Source: JBFWQM01 sp050249455 (GTDB taxonomy: Bacteria; Pseudomonadota; Alphaproteobacteria; MPNO01; VGEU01). From it: a DNA stretch of 15,073 nt. This document shows positions 14,215 to 15,073 of the stretch, one piece after another. The position numbers were made by a program, and so were the translations under genes. Location: assembly GCA_050249455.1 (NCBI GenBank), contig JBFWQM010000131.1:1-15073 (forward strand), read 5' to 3'. The notes below the pieces were generated by a model. The model made no database searches. It was given only the letters and a program-made list of their open reading frames with translations, and was not told where the DNA came from. The stretch's first letter is position 1. Every line of letters begins with the position of its first letter.

Positions 14215-15073
14215 GCGGCGCTCCGGACGCCCGTGCGGTCACGGACGAATTGCTGGATCTGGGCGAGGTCGTCGGGCAGCACGGTCATGCGCTCCGGCCG
14301 CTCGTGCAGGTCGGCGAGGCGCGGCGGCAGCGGCGGGCGGATGCCGGTCGCCTGCTCCACCGCGTCGGGGAACTTGGCCGGGTGCGCGGTGGCGAGCGCG
14401 ACCAGCGGCACCGCCGGGTCGGGCCGGTTGTCCCGGCCGGCGGCGAGCCCGACCGCGGTGTGCGGGTCGATCAGCATGCCGGTGTCGCGATGGACGGCGG
14501 CGATGGTGGCCAGCGTGCGCGCGTCGTCGCAGCGCCCGGCGGCGAACCGGGTATGCATCGCGGCGAGCGGCGCGGGCTCGACCGTCATCGACCCCGCCTC
14601 GGCGAAGGCCGCCATCTTCTGCGTCACCGCGCGCGCGTCGCGCGCCATCACGTCGAACAGCAGGCGCTCGAAGTTGCTGGACACCTGGATGTCCATGCTG
14701 GGCGACAGCGACGGTTCGACCCCGGCCACCGTCATCGCGCCGCCGGCGAAGAAGCGGGTCAGGATGTCGTTGCGGTTGCTGGCGACGACGAAGCGCTCCA
14801 CCGGCAGGCCGATCATGGTCGCGACGTAGCCGGCGAACACGTTGCCGAAATTGCCGGTCGGCACCGCGAAGGCGATGCGCCGGTCCGGCGCGCCGAGCGC
14901 CACGGCGGCGGTCGCGTAGTAGACCACCTGCGCCATGATGCGCGCCCAGTTGATCGAGTTGACCGCCGACAGGTTCAGCGCGTCGCGGAACGGCGCGTCG
15001 TTGAACATCGCCTTCACCAGGCGCTGGCAGTCGTCGAACGTGCCCTCCACCGCGATGCAGTGGACGTTGGCCG
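14211..15073 (-). CDS. thrC: Threonine synthase, 5' end beyond the window
   Basis: ThrC converts O-phosphohomoserine to threonine with PLP, completing the pathway that ThrB (6889-7851) serves. Only the C-terminal 286 codons are here; the frame stays open to the right edge, where it reads ANVHCIAVEGTFDDCQ. The PLP-binding lysine lies upstream and is not visible. The phosphate-binding block AVPTGNFGNVFAGY and the following FVVASNRNDILTRFF and SPSMDIQVSSNFERLLFD blocks are diagnostic of the longer (E. coli/yeast-type) threonine synthase. A GTG at 15050 is internal, not a start, because conserved family residues continue before it. The stop overlaps the M16 peptidase start by four bases, a pairing I recall as common in alphaproteobacteria. 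Confidence 0.96.
   Translation of the reverse strand, partial: ANVHCIAVEGTFDDCQRLVKAMFNDAPFRDALNLSAVNSINWARIMAQVVYYATAAVALGAPDRRIAFAVPTGNFGNVFAGYVATMIGLPVERFVVASNRNDILTRFFAGGAMTVAGVEPSLSPSMDIQVSSNFERLLFDVMARDARAVTQKMAAFAEAGSMTVEPAPLAAMHTRFAAGRCDDARTLATIAAVHRDTGMLIDPHTAVGLAAGRDNRPDPAVPLVALATAHPAKFPDAVEQATGIRPPLPPRLADLHERPERMTVLPDDLAQIQQFVRDRTGVRSAA

Noticed and set aside
12997..14829. A 610-codon plus-strand frame opposite the M16 peptidase and thrC genes
   Set aside because: Composition is typical of an antisense shadow, and both minus-strand genes carry clear catalytic or cofactor motifs with ATGA coupling.

Overview
The window is high-GC, densely packed bacterial chromosome. Several features point to an alphaproteobacterium, probably of the Rhodospirillales type: split glycine decarboxylase subunits behind gcvT-gcvH, an APH-fold (type II) homoserine kinase, the order ispH-thrB-rnhA followed by a peroxiredoxin gene, and thrC overlapping an M16 peptidase gene. 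A run of exactly 100 N (12857-12956) shows that this is a draft assembly or a metagenome-assembled genome. The taxonomic placement comes from remembered gene order and protein families, not from a search.

Layout. 1-75: GC-rich palindromic repeats. 115-4472 (minus strand): a complete glycine cleavage operon gcvT-gcvH-gcvPA-gcvPB. Its sigma70-like promoter (4737-4765) is followed by a tandem glycine riboswitch (about 4523-4720). The riboswitch is followed by a sequence that could hide the gcvT ribosome-binding site. 4799-5612 (minus): an unassigned lipoprotein and, upstream of it, a tandem-CDGSH iron-sulfur protein. 5775-8296 (plus): ispH, thrB and rnhA, with a REP/BIME-like inverted repeat and terminator between ispH and thrB. 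8353-12094 (minus): an FMN-binding PPOX-family protein, a small secreted protein, a peroxiredoxin, and a large ScsB/DsbD-type transmembrane thiol reductase. 12246-12830 (plus): YqgE/AlgH. 12857-12956: assembly gap. 12957-15073 (minus): an M16 zinc peptidase, almost complete, and threonine synthase, which runs off the right edge.

How the genes work together. GcvT, GcvH and GcvPA/PB form the glycine cleavage system, which degrades glycine and supplies one-carbon units; the riboswitch would raise expression when glycine is plentiful. ThrB and ThrC catalyse the last two steps of threonine synthesis but lie in separate transcription units. IspH completes the MEP isoprenoid pathway. The ScsB/DsbD protein and the peroxiredoxin both belong to thiol redox and peroxide defence.

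No intergenic stretch exceeds 300 bases, and I saw no tRNA, rRNA, CRISPR array, transposase or phage gene. Almost everything is conserved core metabolism. I found no clear evidence of an undescribed multi-gene system. The points most worth a second look are regulatory: the gcvT riboswitch expression platform with two possible start codons, the palindrome in the promoter region between two Fe-S protein genes, and the REP/BIME element.
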